This document shows positions 1 to 10,601 of a stretch of DNA of 64,000 nt, piece by piece. Under the pieces are notes generated by a model, which saw only the letters and a program-made list of their open reading frames with translations, was not told where the DNA came from and did no database searches. Origin of the DNA: Devosia sp. RR2S18 (lineage in GTDB: Bacteria; Pseudomonadota; Alphaproteobacteria; Rhizobiales; Devosiaceae); contig NZ_CP126539.1 in the NCBI RefSeq assembly GCF_030177755.1, forward strand, positions 1,326,001 to 1,390,000, in the 5' to 3' direction. Position numbers and translations under genes: made by a program. Position 1 is the first letter of the stretch, and each line of letters begins with the position of its first letter.

Positions 1-131
1 TCGCGCTGGGAAACAAACTGGCCGGGCCGCAATCGGCCATCGAACAAGGCATGTCGGAAACGCTCATAGGCCGCCTGCTTCACCGAGCGCAACTCGGGTT
101 CACCTGCTTTGGCGACAGCTTCGGCGGTCAT
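1..131 (-). CDS. GntR-family transcriptional regulator, N-terminal part (cut by window edge)
   Basis: The reverse strand has ATG at 131 after a strong GGAGGATG ribosome site and stays open to the window edge, giving 43 residues. They read as the start of a GntR winged helix, with the typical AAYERFRHALFDG and LRPGQ stretch of helix one and the following turn. It lies 26 bp downstream of the aldolase-like gene on the same strand, so the two are probably one operon and this is the likely local regulator of that gene and the divergent TRAP transporter. The subfamily (FCD expected) cannot be judged because the effector domain is outside the window. Confidence 0.72.
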   Translation of the reverse strand, partial: MTAEAVAKAGEPELRSVKQAAYERFRHALFDGRLRPGQFVSQR

Positions 132-157
132 GACATCCTCCCGTGGCCGCGTTCAAT

Positions 158-1057
158 TCACGCGGCTGCATCAAACCCGGATTTCGCAAAGCTTTCCAGC
201 AGCTTTCCACGGCCTACCTCATCCAGCGCCTTGAGCGGCGGGAGGACACGGGCGTAGTTTTCGTCACCCAGATAGGTGGCAAGAGCCGCCTTTAGCGCGA
301 CCAAGGAGCCGTGTCGATCAACAGCCAGGATGCGTTCAGTCTGCTTGGCAAGGATCTCTGCATTGGTGCGGTCGTCATAAAGACGCCGGAGATCTCGCGC
401 GAAGACATTAGGCATGCCGCCGATCATGCCGGCGCCGCCACTGGCCAGCAGTGTGGGAAGGACACGATCATCGCCGGTGAACACGGCCAAGTCGGGGAAG
501 CTCTTTGCCAGCATAACGCCGTTTTGCACATCGCCGGTGGAATCCTTGATGCCTACGATGCGCGACCCGTGGCGTTTGACGATAGTTTCGACCAGCTCCC
601 TGGTGAAGCGGATCCGGCTCATCTGCGGGATATTGTAGAGCAGGAGATCGATCTGCGTTGCTGACTCGGTGCGCTCGATCAATGCGTCGTACCATCCTGC
701 AACGCCGGCTTCGGAGGTGCCGTAGTAAAAAGGTGGAAGGACGAGAGCGGCGCGGCAGCCCGCGTTGGCGATACCCACCAACATGGTCGCTGCATCATCC
801 AAGGTAGGGGTCATGACGCCAGGCACCTGCCGGCTCATGTCAGCGCCTGCTGCGCTCAAAGAGCGGAGAGCATCCAGTTTCTCAATTGTGGAGAGGGAGG
901 CACCTTCTCCTGTAGTGCCGAAAGTCGAAACGAAGGAGCAGCCATTGTCCAGAAGCCGCTGCGTGTGGCGGGCCAGGCGGTTCACATCTATCGACAGGTC
1001 CTCGGCTAGCGGAGTGATCGAAGCGGCGATGACGCCTTCCAAAGGGGCAGCAGACAC
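158..1057 (-). CDS. DHDPS/NAL-family aldolase or dehydratase
   Basis: A 300-residue TIM-barrel protein of the dihydrodipicolinate synthase / N-acetylneuraminate lyase superfamily. The FGTTGEG motif is at residues 46-52, the catalytic Tyr at about 141 (LLYNIP) and the Schiff-base Lys at about 171 (GIKDS). I start it at GTG 1057 because GAGGAG sits just upstream; a TTG ten codons earlier has no good ribosome site. Members condense or cleave pyruvate with an aldehyde, or dehydrate keto-deoxy sugar acids. Position next to a GntR gene and opposite a TRAP transporter suggests catabolism of an imported sugar acid rather than lysine synthesis. The substrate cannot be read from sequence. Confidence 0.85.
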   Translation of the reverse strand: MSAAPLEGVIAASITPLAEDLSIDVNRLARHTQRLLDNGCSFVSTFGTTGEGASLSTIEKLDALRSLSAAGADMSRQVPGVMTPTLDDAATMLVGIANAGCRAALVLPPFYYGTSEAGVAGWYDALIERTESATQIDLLLYNIPQMSRIRFTRELVETIVKRHGSRIVGIKDSTGDVQNGVMLAKSFPDLAVFTGDDRVLPTLLASGGAGMIGGMPNVFARDLRRLYDDRTNAEILAKQTERILAVDRHGSLVALKAALATYLGDENYARVLPPLKALDEVGRGKLLESFAKSGFDAAA

Positions 1058-1110
1058 AGGATTCTCCTCATTTGCCAACTGATACAATCAGCACGACGAT
1101 CAGACTTCGC

Positions 1111-1131
1111 ATCACTGTTTACATGAGTGAT
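1111..1131. promoter_or_regulatory. Inverted repeat, candidate GntR operator
   Basis: Perfect 6-bp arms ATCACT (1111-1116) and AGTGAT (1126-1131) are separated by 9 bp. The site lies between the divergent aldolase-like gene and dctP. Its position and dyad symmetry suit the GntR regulator encoded at the left edge, but binding is inferred. Confidence 0.4.
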
Positions 1132-1220
1132 AAGTTAATGCAAGGTGCAGGCCGTTGCTCAGGGGTACTGCCACCAAGGCTACCCCTGTGCCCGCTCTTA
1201 ACCCTTGGAGGAGGGACATC

Positions 1221-2213
1221 ATGAAATTGAAGACCGTCGCCCTTGCCGCCGTTTCGATCATGGCGCTTTCGATAGCCGCTCAGGCGCAGGATAAGCTGGA
1301 ACTGAAATATACCGTTCCTAGCGTGCCGACCGATCTGCACACTCAGGCCATGCAGGTCTTCGCAGACAAGCTGGAAGAGCTGGCGCCTGCCCGTTTTGAC
1401 ATTCAGCTATACGACTCCGGTTCGCTGTTCGCCCAAGGCGCCGATCTCGATGCGTTGCAGCGTGGCAATGCGGAAATGACCTACGTGTCCTTCCAGTTGA
1501 TCGCAGACAACATTCCTGAGTATGGGGTGCTCACGGCCGGTTACCTGTTCCAGAGCCCTGAACACTACCGGGCATTCATGGACAGCGACCTAGGCGCCGA
1601 ATTCAAGCAGCGTGTGTCGGACGAGATGGGTATCCAACTCCTCGACACCTGCTACTTGGGCACTCGCCAGCTAAACCTGCGCGATGCCCGCGATGTGCAG
1701 ACTCCGGAAGATCTCTCAGGCGTTAAGCTGCGCATGCCTTCGTCCGACGCTTGGCTGTTCCTCGGGCAGGCATTGGGCGCTAATCCCACGCCGCTGCCGT
1801 TTGGCGAAGTCTATCTCGGCCTTCAGTCAGGCACGATTGACGCGCAGGACAATCCGCTTCCCACAGTGGAAGCCGCCAAGTTCTACGAAGTCACTGAACA
1901 GGTAGTCCTCACCAGTCATCTGGTCGACGGCATCAATGTCGCTGTCAACAATCAGACCTGGGAGCAACTGACCGACGAGGAGAAGGCTGCCATGACGGAG
2001 GCTGCCGTGGCTTCCTGCGACTGGAACAACGAAAAGCGTGTTGCCGAGGAAGAGCGCCTCGTGGCCTTCTTGGAAGAGCAGGGTCTGCAGGTCACGACGC
2101 CCGATATTGAAGCATTCCGCAGCCATGTGCAGGACTTCTATCTCAATTCAGACCGCGCGGCGTCCTGGCCGGAAGGCTGGATCGACCAGATCAACGCTAT
2201 GGCTTCCGAGTAA
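1221..2213 (+). CDS. dctP: TRAP transporter substrate-binding protein (DctP family)
   Basis: A 330-residue periplasmic solute receptor for a tripartite ATP-independent transporter. ATG 1221 follows GGAGGAGGG. The first about 22 residues form a signal peptide ending in AQA. The mature protein has the DctP fold, including a conserved region around residues 140-210 with LRMPSSDAW and GEVYLGLQSGTIDAQDNP, where the family binds the ligand carboxylate. It is first in an operon with the small and large permeases. By family and neighbours the ligand is probably an organic or sugar acid, used by the divergent DHDPS-type enzyme. Confidence 0.93.
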   Translation: MKLKTVALAAVSIMALSIAAQAQDKLELKYTVPSVPTDLHTQAMQVFADKLEELAPARFDIQLYDSGSLFAQGADLDALQRGNAEMTYVSFQLIADNIPEYGVLTAGYLFQSPEHYRAFMDSDLGAEFKQRVSDEMGIQLLDTCYLGTRQLNLRDARDVQTPEDLSGVKLRMPSSDAWLFLGQALGANPTPLPFGEVYLGLQSGTIDAQDNPLPTVEAAKFYEVTEQVVLTSHLVDGINVAVNNQTWEQLTDEEKAAMTEAAVASCDWNNEKRVAEEERLVAFLEEQGLQVTTPDIEAFRSHVQDFYLNSDRAASWPEGWIDQINAMASE

Positions 2214-2216
2214 GCG

Positions 2217-2726
2217 ATGACTGAAACTTCCGCATCCGTTCGGCAGATGCCCGCCTGGTTGCGGTTTCTCAAGGAGGGCGCCGATCTTGTCGGCGTCCTT
2301 CTTTTTACGACCGCGTTCCTCGGCTTTGTCGTCCAGGTGTTCTTCCGCTATGTGATGAACAGCCCGATCCTTTGGACCGAAGAAGTCACCATGATTGCCT
2401 TCGTCTGGACGGTCTTCTGGGCGGCTGCTTTCATGGTCAACATTCGCGACCATGTAACCTTCGACGTGGTCTATGAGCTGGTCTCGCCACAGGTAAAGCG
2501 CGTAATGGCGATCTTTGCCATGGTGGTCCTGATCATCGCTTTTGTGCTGCTCATTCCCGCCACTTGGGACTACCTGCAGTTTCTCCTGCGCAAGCGCAGT
2601 CCAGTTCTTCGGCTTCCCATGGCGTGGATCTACGGCTGCTACTTACTGTTTGTCGTCAATTTTACCATCCAAGCCGCGTGGCGGCTGTGGCGCCTGTTCA
2701 CGCCCGAGTGGACCAAGCAGATCTAG
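2217..2726 (+). CDS. dctQ: TRAP transporter small permease (DctQ family)
   Basis: A 169-residue membrane protein with four predicted transmembrane helices (about residues 20-45, 55-80, 95-115 and 135-155). The WTEEVT signature after the first helix is typical of DctQ. It starts 3 bp after the dctP stop and precedes dctM, the usual P-Q-M order. It supports the large subunit in sodium-coupled uptake. Confidence 0.92.
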   Translation: MTETSASVRQMPAWLRFLKEGADLVGVLLFTTAFLGFVVQVFFRYVMNSPILWTEEVTMIAFVWTVFWAAAFMVNIRDHVTFDVVYELVSPQVKRVMAIFAMVVLIIAFVLLIPATWDYLQFLLRKRSPVLRLPMAWIYGCYLLFVVNFTIQAAWRLWRLFTPEWTKQI

Positions 2727-2743
2727 GCCGACGAGGGTTCTCA

Positions 2744-4045
2744 ATGCTGGCTGAATACGCCCTTCCCATAATGCTCGTGATACTGATCGCGACGACTGTC
2801 GCCGGTCTGCCCATGGGCATTGCCATGATTGCTTCCAGCGTCCTCTACCTCTTCATCTCCGGCCGCGATGTGGGCCTGGGCGCTGAAATGGTGCTCAATG
2901 GCGTGTTCGGCAATTTCGTCGCTCTTGCGGTGCCCTTGTTCATCTTCGCTGCGAACATCATGGATGCCGGCAAGATCTCGGATCGACTGCTGACCTTCTG
3001 CCTGGCGCTCGTGGGTAGGTCACCCGGCGGCATGGCGCAGGTCAACATCGTTACGAGCCTCATCTTTTCCGGCATGAGCGGCTCGGCAGTCTCGGACGCC
3101 GCTGGCGTCGGCAAGGTGGTGACCGACATGATGATCAAGGACAATCGATATCCGCCGGGATACGCAGGAGCGTTGACGGCAGCTACTGCGGTTGTGGGGC
3201 CGATTTTTCCGCCATCTATTCCGATGGTCTATTATGCGCTGGTGTCCTCGGCGTCGATCGGCGCACTCTTTCTGGCCGGCGTGGTTCCAGCCCTGATCAT
3301 CGTGGTGCTGCAAATGGCCGCGGCATTCGTGGTTGCCAAGCGTCGTGGATTTCCAGTGGAAGAGGCCATACCTTTCCGCCAGTTTCCTCTGATCCTCCTG
3401 CGAGCCTTTCCTGCGCTATTGATGCCGGTCATCCTTCTCGGGGGCATCTACTCGGGCGCTTTTACGCCCACCGAAGCTGCCGCCGTTTCCGCCTTCTACG
3501 CACTTGTTCTCGCGGTTTTCGCCTATCGCGCTCTAAGCTTCAGAGGCTTTGCCGCAGTGGTGTACTCCACAGTCAAAACCACCGCTGTCGTCACGACGGT
3601 GCTCTGCGGCGCCTTCATCTTCAACTATGTCATCGCCGTCGAGCGTATTCCGCAGATGGTGTTCGAGTTCTTCAGCTATTACCAGTTCGAGCAGTGGATG
3701 TTCCTGCTGCTGCTCAACATCCTGTTTCTGCTGCTTGGATGCCTGCTGGACGTGTCGACCATCCAGTTGGTGATCGTGCCGCTGTTCATTCCGACCGCTC
3801 TGGGTCTGGATATCGACCTGGTGCACCTGGGGGTGGTGCTGGTGCTAAATATGATGATCGGGCTCATTACCCCGCCAATGGGCGTGTTGTTGTTCATCAT
3901 CAAGGCCCTGAACGGTATCAAGCTGAGCGACATGATCCGTGAGCTCTGGCCGCACTTTTTGCTGCTGCTGACGGTGTTGTTCTTGATCACATATATGCCT
4001 GACCTAGTGCTCTGGCTACCACGGCAGGCCGGGGCTATGCAGTAA
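2744..4045 (+). CDS. dctM: TRAP transporter large permease (DctM family)
   Basis: A 433-residue polytopic inner-membrane protein with about 11-12 hydrophobic helices, the ion-coupled translocation subunit of the TRAP system. ATG 2744 (MLAEYALPIML) sits after a GAGGG ribosome site; the longer open frame overlapping dctQ is not needed. Family features include GMSGSAVSDAAGVGKV (about residues 108-123), GPIFPPSIPM and the late GLITPPMGV segment. It completes the dctPQM operon. Confidence 0.94.
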   Translation: MLAEYALPIMLVILIATTVAGLPMGIAMIASSVLYLFISGRDVGLGAEMVLNGVFGNFVALAVPLFIFAANIMDAGKISDRLLTFCLALVGRSPGGMAQVNIVTSLIFSGMSGSAVSDAAGVGKVVTDMMIKDNRYPPGYAGALTAATAVVGPIFPPSIPMVYYALVSSASIGALFLAGVVPALIIVVLQMAAAFVVAKRRGFPVEEAIPFRQFPLILLRAFPALLMPVILLGGIYSGAFTPTEAAAVSAFYALVLAVFAYRALSFRGFAAVVYSTVKTTAVVTTVLCGAFIFNYVIAVERIPQMVFEFFSYYQFEQWMFLLLLNILFLLLGCLLDVSTIQLVIVPLFIPTALGLDIDLVHLGVVLVLNMMIGLITPPMGVLLFIIKALNGIKLSDMIRELWPHFLLLLTVLFLITYMPDLVLWLPRQAGAMQ

Positions 4046-4299
4046 TCCAATGGCGTGATGGAGAGATTCCAAGCGGCAACTCGGATCCTGTCCAGCAGCT
4101 GGACCAAAGGATGCGGTTCCTTGCTCCTTGCACCTGAGCAGCGCTGCCGCAGGTATGCAGCCAATGACGAGCAGATTGAAGGGCAATGCGTCTCACATGT
4201 CTTTAGCTCGTCACTGGCGTCGCCGCAGAGCTGGTGAGGTTTACCGTTCGTAAACTGCCGCACTTCGATAGTGCTGGCCTCATTATCCCAGGAGGCACC

Positions 4300-4569
4300 A
4301 TGAGCGACGCTGGCATTGCAGGCGGACGTATCCGGTCGTTCGTTGAACGTATCGAACAGGTCGAAGCGGAAATCGCTGAACTGAACGAAGGCAAGAAAGA
4401 GATTTTCGCCGAAGCGAAGGGCGAAGGCTTTGATATCAAGGTGATCAAAGAGATCATCAAGTTGCGCAAGCAGGACCAGGATGAGCGCGACGAGCACGAA
4501 ACTCTCTTGGACCTCTACATGCGGGCCATGGACAACGCTCAACCATCCGACGAAGCCAAGGCTGCGTAA
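4300..4569 (+). CDS. gapR: GapR family DNA-binding protein (DUF2312)
   Basis: An 89-residue, highly charged helical protein with the DUF2312 pattern, including NEGKKEIFAEAKGEGFD and VIKEIIKLRK followed by an acidic helix. The length matches Caulobacter GapR, a nucleoid-associated protein that binds overtwisted AT-rich DNA ahead of the replication and transcription machinery. ATG 4300 follows GGAGG with ideal spacing; upstream in-frame codons are probably untranslated. It appears monocistronic with a hairpin directly after the stop. The family is nearly confined to alphaproteobacteria. Confidence 0.9.
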   Translation: MSDAGIAGGRIRSFVERIEQVEAEIAELNEGKKEIFAEAKGEGFDIKVIKEIIKLRKQDQDERDEHETLLDLYMRAMDNAQPSDEAKAA

Positions 4570-4576
4570 ATCTCAA

Positions 4577-4600
4577 CGCCGGGCGGCTACCCGCTCGGCG
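4577..4600 (+). terminator. Hairpin after gapR
   Basis: A 10-bp stem (one G-U pair) with loop CTAC begins 8 bp after the gapR stop. No U-tract follows, so it may be an imperfect terminator or a 3'-end stabilising hairpin. Confidence 0.5.
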
Positions 4601-4660
4601 GCTCACCGTATCGGGAATAGTCCGAGCTCGTTGCGGTGAGCGGCGAAGGACAGCGCACCA

Positions 4661-4760
4661 AACCGGTCTGCAAAGCGCCCCATTCTTGCCGTTCAGGCGT
4701 TCGGCTGCACCCGCCAAAAGATGCCGGTCCGCTGAGCCGCCAGCAATGACAAAAATGGGG
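4661..4760. repeat. Dispersed intergenic repeat, copy A
   Basis: About 100 bp that aligns without gaps to 33071-33168, with 32 identical bases in a row at 4675-4706. CCCCATTCTTG at 4678 and CAAAAATGGGG near 4750 are near-perfect inverted ends, so this copy could fold back on itself. It is one of several degenerate copies in intergenic gaps. The rest of the 4601-4989 gap holds no convincing gene. Confidence 0.7.
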
Positions 4761-4989
4761 TGGTTTGCCGACAGGCAGCTTTCGGCCTTATGGCCAGGTA
4801 AGCGGACGTTCCAATTTGCGAGTGTCACCGTTTCTGTCGTCTCCGAAGTGAGTCACTACGTTGGTACTTCGGCTATTTCCAACTCTCTGCATCCCGCTGG
4901 ATAGAAGTAGGGCGCGACGACGTCGGCGGCGCTGGCGTATTCGACATCGGGGCTGGACTTGACCTAAGTGGCTTGTTTAGCCTGCCGCC

Positions 4990-5733
4990 ATGGCGCATCC
5001 GAACCATACATATTCACCGCTGAGTACGCTTAAGCCGGTCTGCGAAGAGGTTTGGATTGTCGACGGCCCGGTGATCGAGTTTGGGCCCCCACTGGCCAAA
5101 ATGCAGTTTCCAACACGAATGACCATCATCAGGCTGGAAGGCGGGGAACTGTTCATCCATTCTCCCACCACCTTGACCACTGAGCTTAAGGCGGAAGTGG
5201 AAGGAATTGGAACTCCGAAGTGGATCATTGGCCCGAACAAAATTCACTACTGGTGGATCCCGGATTGGAGAGATGCCTTTCCCCAAGCGCAGGTTTATCT
5301 GGCGCCAGGCATTCCTAAACGTGCTGGCGATCGTATCAAGTTCGGTCATCTGCTGCTGAGTGAGCGGGCAGGCTATCCCTGGGACTACTCGATTGAGACC
5401 CTACCAATCCGGAGCAGCTATATGACCGAGGTGGAGTTCTTCCACCGCCCGAGCCGGACCCTGGTGTTGACCGATCTCATCGAGAACTTCGAGCCGCGTA
5501 AGCTGGGCCTCTTAGGTCGCCTATTAGCGAGGCTCGGCGGGGTTTTAGACCCCGATGGGCAGATGCCCCGCGATATGCGGCTAACATTTCGACACGAGCG
5601 GCAGCAGTTGCAGCAGGCCGTCGAGCAGATGATCTCGTGGGCACCAGAAAGGATCATTCTGGCGCACGGCCGCTGGTATGAGGCCGACGGAGCTATGGAG
5701 TTGCGCCGAGCCTTTGGGTGGCTGTTTCGTTGA
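4990..5733 (+). CDS. DUF4336 domain protein (metallo-hydrolase-like)
   Basis: A 247-residue soluble protein that opens with a strand-rich module (VWIVDGPVIEFGPP, MTIIRLEGGELFIHSP) and continues with GPNKIHYWWIPDWRDAFP, as in DUF4336 proteins. These look like degenerate metallo-beta-lactamase folds. The usual HxHxDH zinc motif is absent. IILAHG near residue 230 resembles a terminal metal-site strand. Function is unknown. No signal peptide, so probably cytoplasmic. It is isolated, with long gaps on both sides. Confidence 0.8.
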   Translation: MAHPNHTYSPLSTLKPVCEEVWIVDGPVIEFGPPLAKMQFPTRMTIIRLEGGELFIHSPTTLTTELKAEVEGIGTPKWIIGPNKIHYWWIPDWRDAFPQAQVYLAPGIPKRAGDRIKFGHLLLSERAGYPWDYSIETLPIRSSYMTEVEFFHRPSRTLVLTDLIENFEPRKLGLLGRLLARLGGVLDPDGQMPRDMRLTFRHERQQLQQAVEQMISWAPERIILAHGRWYEADGAMELRRAFGWLFR

Positions 5734-6227
5734 GCGCCTGCGGCTTTTCCATGAGGGCAGCCAGCCTTTACCAGGCGGAACTTCATGGGATGCTGCAAGT
5801 CCAGCTGAGATCACACGACGATGTCGGCCGCCACCAGCGCTAAGCCGAGCGTTGCGAAATTCCAGGAGAACGTTCGCGCCACGGTATCCCTGCTGCGTAA
5901 AGCGGCAGATAGATGATCAGAGCCCTAACAAAGAGGGGCGCACCTATGGAGCTGAGATTGCTGCTTGTTTGAAGCACAAGGATCAGCAGGACAGTCGCGG
6001 CGACGGCGGGAAAGGAGTTCTGTAGCCGCTTCCCGGTCCAGTTCGATGAACACGCTTCGTCTGTCTTCCGGATTGAGCAGTCGACGGGTGTATCCGGCCA
6101 CCCTCGAGTCGATTCGGCAAGGCCGCGCCCGATCCCGAACTGAGATGCGGTCAGTTGGGGATTGACGCCGGCAAACGATCATGAATTCTCGTGCTGACCG
6201 ACTATCTAGGCCGCACTGGCGCTGACA
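5734..6227. other. Intergenic region without a convincing gene
   Basis: Nearly 500 bp between the DUF4336 gene and a convergent hypothetical gene. A 31-codon frame starts at ATG 5821 and stops at 5916. A minus-strand frame near 5925-6182 lacks a ribosome site and a recognisable domain. The stretch may hold eroded gene remnants; nothing is called. Confidence 0.5.
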
Positions 6228-6866
6228 TCAGCGAAGCAGCCCACTCCGTTCAAACTCGGCCCACCCTTTGAGCAGGTGACGTGCGGCGTCTCCGGCATTG
6301 TCATCGGCGACCGGCTTCGCCTTGGCCGCTGCCTTCACCTCGCGCACTAGTTTCCTGTTCCAGGCGGCCTGCCGCCTGTTCTCGGCCTTGGTGATCGCGT
6401 CGTCTTCCCGCCACGCCGATACCAAATCCTCGTTCAGCACCTCTTCGACGCGGCGGGGATCGAAGACGTGGAAGGTTATCTTCTTTGCCCGGCCCCGAAG
6501 TTTCACCGTGCGCGTGCCAGCGCTTTGAAGGCGGCCGTCCTTGAGCCAGCGATGTCGCTCGGTAGTAGATATCGACAGGATGTCCTGGATCTCGCGCGGG
6601 ATCACCGGCAGACTGTCTATCCCTTCTAGTCCCTTCGATATAATGGCCGATGCGGACTCAAAGTCGTCCTCCATGCCCTCTGGCATGCGCAGGGCCAGGA
6701 CTATGCCAGTGACATCGAGTGACTTCTTGATGTTCGAAGGCAGTCGGGCGCGCACTTCGAGCAGAATGCCCTTGACCCTTACCGAGGATCCCAGAGTTGC
6801 TGCTGCGGGCAAGGTCCACTCCTGGACCAGGGCGAGAGGCGCTGCGACTTTACGATTGGGTGCCAT
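6228..6866 (-). CDS. Hypothetical protein with a possible helix-turn-helix
   Basis: A 212-residue protein of unknown function. The middle (about 105-155) contains ILSISTTERHRWLKDGRL followed by charged strands and FDPRRVEEVL, which resembles the winged-helix layout of MerR/excisionase-like proteins. The C-terminus is a basic helical tail rich in Lys, Arg and Ala. There is no signal peptide or membrane segment. ATG 6866 is the only good start; its ribosome site is weak. It is flanked by remnants (the 5.7-6.2 kb gap and a half MFS gene), so this may be an accessory or mobile-element gene. A DNA-binding role is a guess. Confidence 0.55.
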   Translation of the reverse strand: MAPNRKVAAPLALVQEWTLPAAATLGSSVRVKGILLEVRARLPSNIKKSLDVTGIVLALRMPEGMEDDFESASAIISKGLEGIDSLPVIPREIQDILSISTTERHRWLKDGRLQSAGTRTVKLRGRAKKITFHVFDPRRVEEVLNEDLVSAWREDDAITKAENRRQAAWNRKLVREVKAAAKAKPVADDNAGDAARHLLKGWAEFERSGLLR

Positions 6867-6976
6867 GACCGTCAGATAGGTCCTCAGAGCAAAGCTTCAA
6901 CACGTAGCTGGCCGATGCACTACTCCTAAAGATCGAGAGCGAAGCCACGAAACGCGACCAGTATCGGTCCGCAGCC

Positions 6977-7702
6977 TTGTCCGGTCATGCGTTTGACAAT
7001 CGAGAACGGGCCGTCGAAATTACCCGCTACCTGATTGATGCGGTCAAGCCGACACTAGCTAAATTCTCGCTCGAAATGGTCCCCTGGCTCGTGACCGATA
7101 TACCTCAGAACTACCTCAAGCTCCCCACCGCTTTGCTTCTTGACAAGCGAACCACGATGATCGCGCTGACCGTTCTGACGGTGCTGACCTTGACCAAGAA
7201 CGCTTACATGGCGAGCTTGTCGAGCTACTACACCTTCTTCCTGATCGACAAATTCCAGGTTGGGGTTCAGGACGCGCAGCTTCTTCTCTTTGTCTTCCTG
7301 GGCGCATCGGCCCTGGGCGTGTTCCTGGGTGGCCCCATTGGTGACCGGTTTGGTGCGAAGTTCGTCATCTGGTTCTCGATTTTAGGGGTGCTGCCCTTCA
7401 CCCTTGCTTTGCCGTATGCGGATCTCACCTGGACCGTCATTCTGACTATCCTCACTGGGCTGATCTTCTCATCGGCGTTCTCGGCAATCGTGGTGTTCGC
7501 GCAGGAACTGATGCCGGGGCGAATAGGAATGATTGCTGGCATCTTCTTCGGCTTTGCCTTTGGTGCGGGCGGCATAGCGGCCGCCGCACTCGGTGCCTTG
7601 GCTGATACTACCAGCATCGAGCATGTGTTCTGGCTGTGCTCTTTCTTGCCATTGGCCGGGTTGCTGACCGTATTCCTGCCCGACATGGGAAAGGTGCGGT
7701 GA
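6977..7702 (+). pseudogene. Truncated Fsr-type MFS transporter (C-terminal half)
   Basis: From about residue 58 onward the 241-residue frame matches the C-terminal six helices of fosmidomycin-resistance (Fsr) MFS pumps, with KNAYMASLSSYYTFFLIDKF, GGPIGDRFGAKFV and AFSAIVVFAQELMPG. Intact family members are about 400 residues with twelve helices; the first six are missing. The first about 55 residues are hydrophilic, unrelated in character, and the only start is TTG. The frame continues open upstream to about 6908. This looks like a deletion that fused foreign codons to a half transporter, so it is probably non-functional. Confidence 0.7.
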
Positions 7703-7913
7703 GGTCGAGGCAACTCCCGCTCATGATTTCCGCTGCTCAGTGACGTATCAACCTGCTTACCGCCCGCCTGCGCTGCAATCCATATACCCGAACAGGCTAT
7801 CCGCCCCTGCGGCAGCAGCTCCGTCACAAAAGCCCCGAGGTCAGCTGTGCTGCGACAAAAATGGGCAGAATGCCTGTTTGTTGTTCGCGATCCTGATGTC
7901 AGTGGGGTAATGA

Positions 7914-9308
<1,395 letters not shown>

Positions 9309-9449
9309 CTCTCTGGAAGATCGGCCTAATTGACAATGCGGCACGCAAGGCCTCCTTACTCCGATTGACTGCACAACATTTGCGCGGAACGGACGAAATT
9401 TAGGCGCTAGGCCTTTGAGCTTTCCCAGTTCCGCTGCTACTCAGCTCCC

Positions 9450-10601
9450 ATGTTGCGACTAGCGCTTCTCAACCAGCTCCTGCCCAACCTCGTTCCTGTC
9501 AGTGGGCAGGAACGACTGCGTGCTGCGTTGGGGGCGTTCGCCGGAATATTGGTGACGGGAATCGTGACTGCTGCTGCGGTTGGCTCCGACGCAGGAACCC
9601 CGCTGTTGATGGCACCAATTGGTGCCTCGGCTGTGCTGCTATTTGCAGTGCCAACCAGCCCACTCGCCCAGCCCTGGTCGATCCTGGCTGGCAATTGCCT
9701 GGCGGCGCTGGTGGGCGTCACGGCCGCTATTCTCATTCCTCAGCCACTGGTTGCTGCAGCTTTCGCCGTGGCAGTCAGTATAGGGCTGATGCTGACCTGT
9801 CGTTGCCTTCATCCGCCCAGCGGCGCCGTTGCGCTTACGGCCGTGATCGGCGGTCCGGCGATTACAGAGCTCGGCTATGGCTTCATACTATGGCCTGTCG
9901 GGCTTAATTCCGTGCTCCTGTTGCTCTTGGCCCTCTTGTTCAACAAGTTGACCGGGAAAGAATACCCGCACCGTCCGAGCCCGAGCGTGGGGAGTGGGGG
10001 CGGCGGTAGCCTCGGCGTCACGATCGAGGACCTGACAACCGCCATCAAGGAACGAGACGAGGTTGTGCCCATAGACCCGGCCGATCTGGACGAGGTTTTG
10101 CAACGTGCAGAGGCGATGGCCTTCTCACGACGATCCGGAGGTGTGACCGCGGGTTCAATCATGTCACGCGAGGTGATCACGGTCGCACCCGCTACCACTC
10201 TACGGGTGTGTCTGCGGTTGCTGCGGAGCCATGGCCTCAAGGCATTGCCCGTTGTTGAAGATGATCGAACCGTTGTCGGCATACTCACCGCAACTGACCT
10301 GCTGGAAAAGGCGGACTGGGGTCCAGCTCCCGTTGCCACGGGGCTCGGCTGGCGTTTGCGCGCGAAGACGAACTCAGACCGGCCTCTTCGTGGCAAGGCA
10401 CGTGAGCTGATGAGTGCGCAAGTCCGTTGTGTCTCCCAGGCAATGCCGATCGCCCGCGTAGTACAGGTGATGGCCGAGACGGGCCACCACCACCTGCCGG
10501 TGCTCGATGATCAGGGCATCCTCATTGGCGTGGTGACGCAGTCGGACGTGCTTTCCGCACTCTTTCACGTCAATGCCGAGGAACTAGCGCTGACTGCTTA
10601 A
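9450..10601 (+). CDS. HPP family integral membrane protein with two CBS domains
   Basis: A 383-residue protein. Residues about 25-165 form four or five hydrophobic helices with the HPP signature (PIGASAVLLFAVP, then CLHPPSGAVALTAVIGG). Residues about 230-290 and 315-375 are a CBS pair (IMSREVITVAPATTL, LMSAQVRCVSQAMPI, each ending in a GIL/GVV-T strand). HPP proteins from cyanobacteria have been linked to nitrite transport, and CBS pairs bind adenosyl nucleotides, so a nucleotide-gated channel or transporter is plausible. It lies just downstream of gdhA, which may hint at nitrogen metabolism, but a separate promoter is likely. Confidence 0.85.
   Translation: MLRLALLNQLLPNLVPVSGQERLRAALGAFAGILVTGIVTAAAVGSDAGTPLLMAPIGASAVLLFAVPTSPLAQPWSILAGNCLAALVGVTAAILIPQPLVAAAFAVAVSIGLMLTCRCLHPPSGAVALTAVIGGPAITELGYGFILWPVGLNSVLLLLLALLFNKLTGKEYPHRPSPSVGSGGGGSLGVTIEDLTTAIKERDEVVPIDPADLDEVLQRAEAMAFSRRSGGVTAGSIMSREVITVAPATTLRVCLRLLRSHGLKALPVVEDDRTVVGILTATDLLEKADWGPAPVATGLGWRLRAKTNSDRPLRGKARELMSAQVRCVSQAMPIARVVQVMAETGHHHLPVLDDQGILIGVVTQSDVLSALFHVNAEELALTA

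Noticed and set aside
3679..4542. 287-codon minus-strand open frame
   Set aside because: Runs antisense through dctM and gapR, both well supported.
5821..5916. 31-codon plus-strand frame with ATG
   Set aside because: Too short and without a convincing ribosome site; may be a gene remnant.
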